Shown here piece by piece: positions 32,008-34,654 of a stretch of DNA of 34,654 bases (position 1 is the stretch's first letter; each line of letters begins with the position of its first letter). Both the position numbers and the translations under genes were made by a program. The DNA comes from Streptomyces sp. DvalAA-14 (lineage in GTDB: Bacteria; Actinomycetota; Actinomycetes; Streptomycetales; Streptomycetaceae): assembly GCF_900091855.1 (NCBI RefSeq), contig NZ_FMCH01000661.1, positions 1-34,654 of the forward strand, in the 5' to 3' direction. The notes beneath the pieces are model-generated. The model saw only the letters and a program-made list of their open reading frames with translations. It did not search any database and was not told where the DNA came from.

Positions 32008-32029
32008 CCATCATCCCATTTGCATATCG
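32008..32029 (+). repeat. Right attachment site core (attR, mtnA side)
   Basis: This is an exact copy of 21391-21412. Bases to the right are the original upstream sequence of mtrA; bases to the left are the element end. The two start-like ATGs on the minus strand now open a 22-codon chimeric frame ending at 31946. Confidence 0.93.
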
Positions 32030-32124
32030 ATGCTGGTGACCTTTGGTGATCGAGGTCACGCTACGCGACCATTGTCCATGGTTGTCCGCAGATGCGCTGC
32101 CCCCAAATGTCAGCCTGTGGATAA
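32030..32124 (-). promoter_or_regulatory. Displaced native mtrA promoter region
   Basis: Before insertion this lay directly upstream of mtrA, in the 146-base gap after mtnA. It has GTGACC-N12-GGTCAC at 32036-32059, TTGTCC words at 32072-32077 and 32082-32087, and TGTGGATAA (32116-32124), a perfect TTATCCACA-type DnaA box. It now points into the element, antisense to int. Promoter status is inferred from position and from its conservation at the other end. Confidence 0.65.
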
Positions 32125-32175
32125 CTTGCCGGAAACCGGCCCGGTGAGTGGGACAGCCCGAATCGAGCGCGCCGA

Positions 32176-33225
32176 TCAGCGGCAGACCGCCGCCAAGCAC
32201 TCCCCCGTTACGGGCGACACCACCCCGTTCTCGGTGACGATCGCCGTGATCAGCTCCGGCGGTGTCACATCGAAGGCCGGGTTGTACGCCTGCGTGCCCA
32301 ATGGCGACGGTGCGAGATCAGTCACCTCGCTGCCCGATCGCTGCTCCACTTCGATCGAAGCGCCGTCCGGCGTCGCCAGGTCCACCGTAGTGGTCGGCGC
32401 CACCACGATGAACGGTACGTCGTGGTGGCGGGCGAGCACAGCCAGCGGATAGGTGCCCACCTTGTTCGCCGTCGCACCGTCCGCCGCGATCCGGTCCGCC
32501 CCTACCAGGACCGCGTCCACCTCGCCGGCCGTGAACAGCGACCCCGCCGCACTGTCCGCGAGCAGCGTGTAGGGCATGCCCGCCCGCGCCGCCTCGTACC
32601 CGGTCAGCCGAGCACCCTGCATCAGCGGACGTGTCTCGTCGACCCACAGCCGCCGCAGCTCACCGGACCGATGAACGGCCATCACCACGGCGAACGCGGT
32701 CCCCTCCCCACCCGACACCAAAGCGCCCGTATTGCAATGCGTGAGAATGCGATATCCGCCGCCGGACGCCAGATCCGCGAGCAGTCGTCCGCCGTGTTCC
32801 GCCATCGCCCGGCTCGCCGCCGCGTCCTCGAGGTGAAGAGCACGCGCCTCGGCCAGGGCCGCCGACGCCGCCTGCTCCGGAGCCGCCTGACGGTATGCCC
32901 CCACCGCACGCCGTACTCCGTAGGCCAAGTTGACGGCGGTCGGACGGGCATGCGCCAGCAGGTCGACGGCCTCTTCCACGTCGTAGCCACGCGCGGCAGC
33001 CAGCGCGATCCCATAGGCGCCCGCCAGCCCGAGCAGCGGCGCGCCTCGCACGGCCAGCGACCGGATCGCCGCCACCAGCGCCTGTACGTCCGTGCACACC
33101 AACTCGACTTCCTCCTGGGGAAGCCGGGTCTGGTCGAGCAGGATCAGCACCGGACCCTCGGGCGGCTCCTCCCAGCGCAAAGCCGGGATGATGCCGTGGT
33201 CAGGTTGCGTGAAGTGATCACCCAT
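32176..33225 (-). CDS. mtnA: S-methyl-5-thioribose-1-phosphate isomerase
   Basis: The 349-residue enzyme isomerises methylthioribose-1-phosphate to methylthioribulose-1-phosphate in methionine salvage. It shows RGAPLLGLAGAYG (R60), the catalytic Cys164 in THCNTGAL and Asp244 in VGADRIAADGATANKVGTY, as in MtnA and the related eIF2B-like fold. ATG 33225 gives the best family start, although the GGGAGG before it is unusually close. In other streptomycetes mtnA lies directly upstream of mtrA; here the element separates them. It is divergent from the membrane protein gene, sharing 92 bases. Confidence 0.93.
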   Translation of the reverse strand: MGDHFTQPDHGIIPALRWEEPPEGPVLILLDQTRLPQEEVELVCTDVQALVAAIRSLAVRGAPLLGLAGAYGIALAAARGYDVEEAVDLLAHARPTAVNLAYGVRRAVGAYRQAAPEQAASAALAEARALHLEDAAASRAMAEHGGRLLADLASGGGYRILTHCNTGALVSGGEGTAFAVVMAVHRSGELRRLWVDETRPLMQGARLTGYEAARAGMPYTLLADSAAGSLFTAGEVDAVLVGADRIAADGATANKVGTYPLAVLARHHDVPFIVVAPTTTVDLATPDGASIEVEQRSGSEVTDLAPSPLGTQAYNPAFDVTPPELITAIVTENGVVSPVTGECLAAVCR

Positions 33226-33317
33226 CCTCCCAGTCTGCCCTGCCAGGCCGTGTTCGCGGCAGCCCATGACACGATGAGCGGCCAGTACAGCAGCGCGACA
33301 CGAAGGGGCAGCTACCG

Positions 33318-34580
33318 ATGACCAACGCTCCGGGCTCCGAATCGCCCGGATCCTCCTCCGACTCTCCCGAGCCGGTCGACGGCCAGAGCCCCGCACCCGC
33401 CCCACCGGAGCCCAGCGGTCCTCCGACGGGGACGGTCGGCCCGCCCCACTGGGCGCCGCGGCAACCGCCACCCGTGAGTGGCTGGGGCGGATGGGTCCCA
33501 CCGCCCGGAGGACCGCAGTCGCCGGGAGGCGAGACACCACGCTGGGGGCACGGCTGGGGAAACCCGCCGTCGAACGGATGGCAACAGGGACCCTGGATCC
33601 CGCGTCAAGCGCCCAAGCCCGGCGTCATCCCGCTGCGGCCCCTTGATGTCGGGGACATCGTGGGAGGCGCCTTCGCCACGCTACGACTCCACTGGCGAGC
33701 CCTGCTCACGGCCACCTTCGCGATTGCCCTGGTCAGCGCAGGCGCCTCCGTAGTCATACAGGGACTCTTTCTCGATGACACCCGCATCAAGAGCCTCCGG
33801 GACAACTCCGACCCGAGTGCGCGCGACATCCTGCACAGCACCAGCGGCGCCTTCGCGGGGATCGGACTGACTTCTCTGGTCACCTTGATCGGGACGGTCT
33901 TCGCCACGGGCATGCTCGCACTGGTCACGAGTCGATCAGTCCTCGGCCGGCAGGTCACGGCCCGGGCCCTGTGGCGTGATGCCCGGCCGCGACTGCCCCA
34001 GCTGCTCGGCCTGACCCTGCTGATCGCGGTGGCCCTTTACGGAGTGATCGCCGTCGCGACACTTCCCGGAGTGCTCATCGCCGTAACCGGTTCGGAGAAC
34101 GGCGGAGCCGCCCTGGGATCTCTCGGCCTTCTCGGCGGATCGATCGTCGCGATCTGGCTCTGGGGTCAATGGAGCCTGGCGGCACCGGCCCTGATGCTGG
34201 AAAAGCAGAGCGCCGTCGCGGCGTTGAAACGCTCGGCCAAGCTTGTCGGTGGCACGTGGTGGCGCGTCCTGGGCATCCAGATCCTCGGTCTGCTGATCGC
34301 CGGCGTGCTCAGCGCAGTCATCACCATCCCGTTCGATCTGATCGCGGCCGCCGTCACCAGCGACAGTTTCGACTCACTCATCGGCTCCGACAGCAATCCC
34401 AGCTGGACATATCTCCTGATCAGCGGAGCCGGCCAGGTCATTGCCTCGACAATCACTCTGTCGATCAGCGCCGGCGTCACAGCGCTTCTCTATATGGACC
34501 AGCGTATCCGCCGGGAGTCCCTGGACATCGAACTGCTGCGTGCGGCTGCTGCACCTACGAAGGTGGAGGGCAAACCCTGA
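33318..34580 (+). CDS. Polytopic membrane protein with Pro-rich N-terminal tail
   Basis: The 420-residue protein has a disordered Pro/Gly/Ser/Trp-rich cytoplasmic tail (about 1-105), then the RPLDVGDIVGGAFATLRLHW segment, and about six hydrophobic stretches up to residue 395. The pattern resembles the glycerophosphodiester-phosphodiesterase membrane-domain family of uncharacterised actinobacterial proteins, without the catalytic domain. Function is unknown. ATG 33318 follows AAGGGGCAG. Streptomycetes often carry DUF4129/MoxR-type genes after such a protein; the window ends too soon to see them. Confidence 0.75.
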   Translation: MTNAPGSESPGSSSDSPEPVDGQSPAPAPPEPSGPPTGTVGPPHWAPRQPPPVSGWGGWVPPPGGPQSPGGETPRWGHGWGNPPSNGWQQGPWIPRQAPKPGVIPLRPLDVGDIVGGAFATLRLHWRALLTATFAIALVSAGASVVIQGLFLDDTRIKSLRDNSDPSARDILHSTSGAFAGIGLTSLVTLIGTVFATGMLALVTSRSVLGRQVTARALWRDARPRLPQLLGLTLLIAVALYGVIAVATLPGVLIAVTGSENGGAALGSLGLLGGSIVAIWLWGQWSLAAPALMLEKQSAVAALKRSAKLVGGTWWRVLGIQILGLLIAGVLSAVITIPFDLIAAAVTSDSFDSLIGSDSNPSWTYLLISGAGQVIASTITLSISAGVTALLYMDQRIRRESLDIELLRAAAAPTKVEGKP

Positions 34581-34654
34581 GGGGCTGCGACAAGAGGGCC
34601 GGGAGATGGACAGACCGGCCGGGAAACGCAGAAGTGCCCCCGCCCCCGAGTCAG

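Larger units (their letters stand above)
21391..32029. mobile_element. AICE (integrative and conjugative element) integrated at the 5' end of mtrA
   Basis: The 10.6-kb element is bounded by a perfect 22-bp direct repeat and contains the full AICE gene set. From the right end inward: tyrosine integrase, excisionase, RepSA-like initiator, C5 methyltransferase, small spread/zinc proteins, FtsK/TraB-type translocase, SCO3933-type protein, KorSA-like repressor. The order (GntR, SCO3933-type, FtsK) matches the S. coelicolor SCO3932-3934 arrangement as I recall it. mtrA and mtnA, adjacent in other streptomycetes, are split by it. Known AICEs usually use tRNA genes; no tRNA is present here. All core genes appear intact apart from two oddities noted under rep and the 26075 gene. 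Confidence 0.93.

Noticed and set aside
1-34654. CRISPR arrays and insertion sequences
   Set aside because: No regularly spaced repeats and no transposase gene or terminal inverted repeats of the IS type were seen in the window.

Overview
The window is high-GC actinomycete DNA. Gene content and order point to Streptomyces or a close relative (Streptomycetaceae): a ~1650-residue NAD-glutamate dehydrogenase, secA, an orphan NarL-type regulator, a long hibernation factor, comF-like, lpqB, mtrB, mtrA and mtnA, in the order I recall from the SCO2999-SCO3014 stretch of S. coelicolor. Species cannot be fixed from the sequence.

Left chromosomal part (1-21397): a polytopic membrane protein (82-1884, +) converges on gdh (2006-6973, -). 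HAD-like (7239-7892, -) and DUF6912-like (7986-8492, -) genes follow. An Rv3235-like gene (8644-9195, +) converges on secA (9344-12154, -), with a 17-bp-stem terminator between them. A GNAT acetyltransferase and a YcaQ/AlkX-like glycosylase (+) converge on a response regulator (14276-15016, -). The minus-strand series hpf, comF-like, lpqB, mtrB, mtrA ends at 21397; mtrA-mtrB-lpqB is a tight operon.

Mobile element (21391-32029, about 10.6 kb): an actinomycete integrative and conjugative element (AICE) lies between mtrA and mtnA, bounded by a perfect 22-bp direct repeat. It carries a KorSA-like GntR repressor coupled to a GNAT gene, three palindromic operators, an SCO3933-type protein, a TraSA/FtsK-type translocase, a run of small spread and zinc-motif proteins, a C5 cytosine methyltransferase, a RepSA-like replication initiator, an excisionase and a tyrosine integrase.

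Main observation: the attachment core is not in a tRNA gene but covers the start codons of mtrA. Insertion therefore cuts mtrA from its own promoter, which now lies beyond the right end (32030-32124). Just inside the left end the element carries a diverged copy of that promoter region: over 80 ungapped bases, 61 match, and a 24-bp GTGACC-N12-GGTCAC box keeps the same distance from the core. The element seems to supply a replacement promoter for an essential-type global regulator. The tra and rep genes each carry a TTA codon, so bldA could tie transfer and replication to development.

Right chromosomal part (32030-34654): displaced mtrA promoter, mtnA (32176-33225, -), and a Pro-rich polytopic membrane protein (33318-34580, +).
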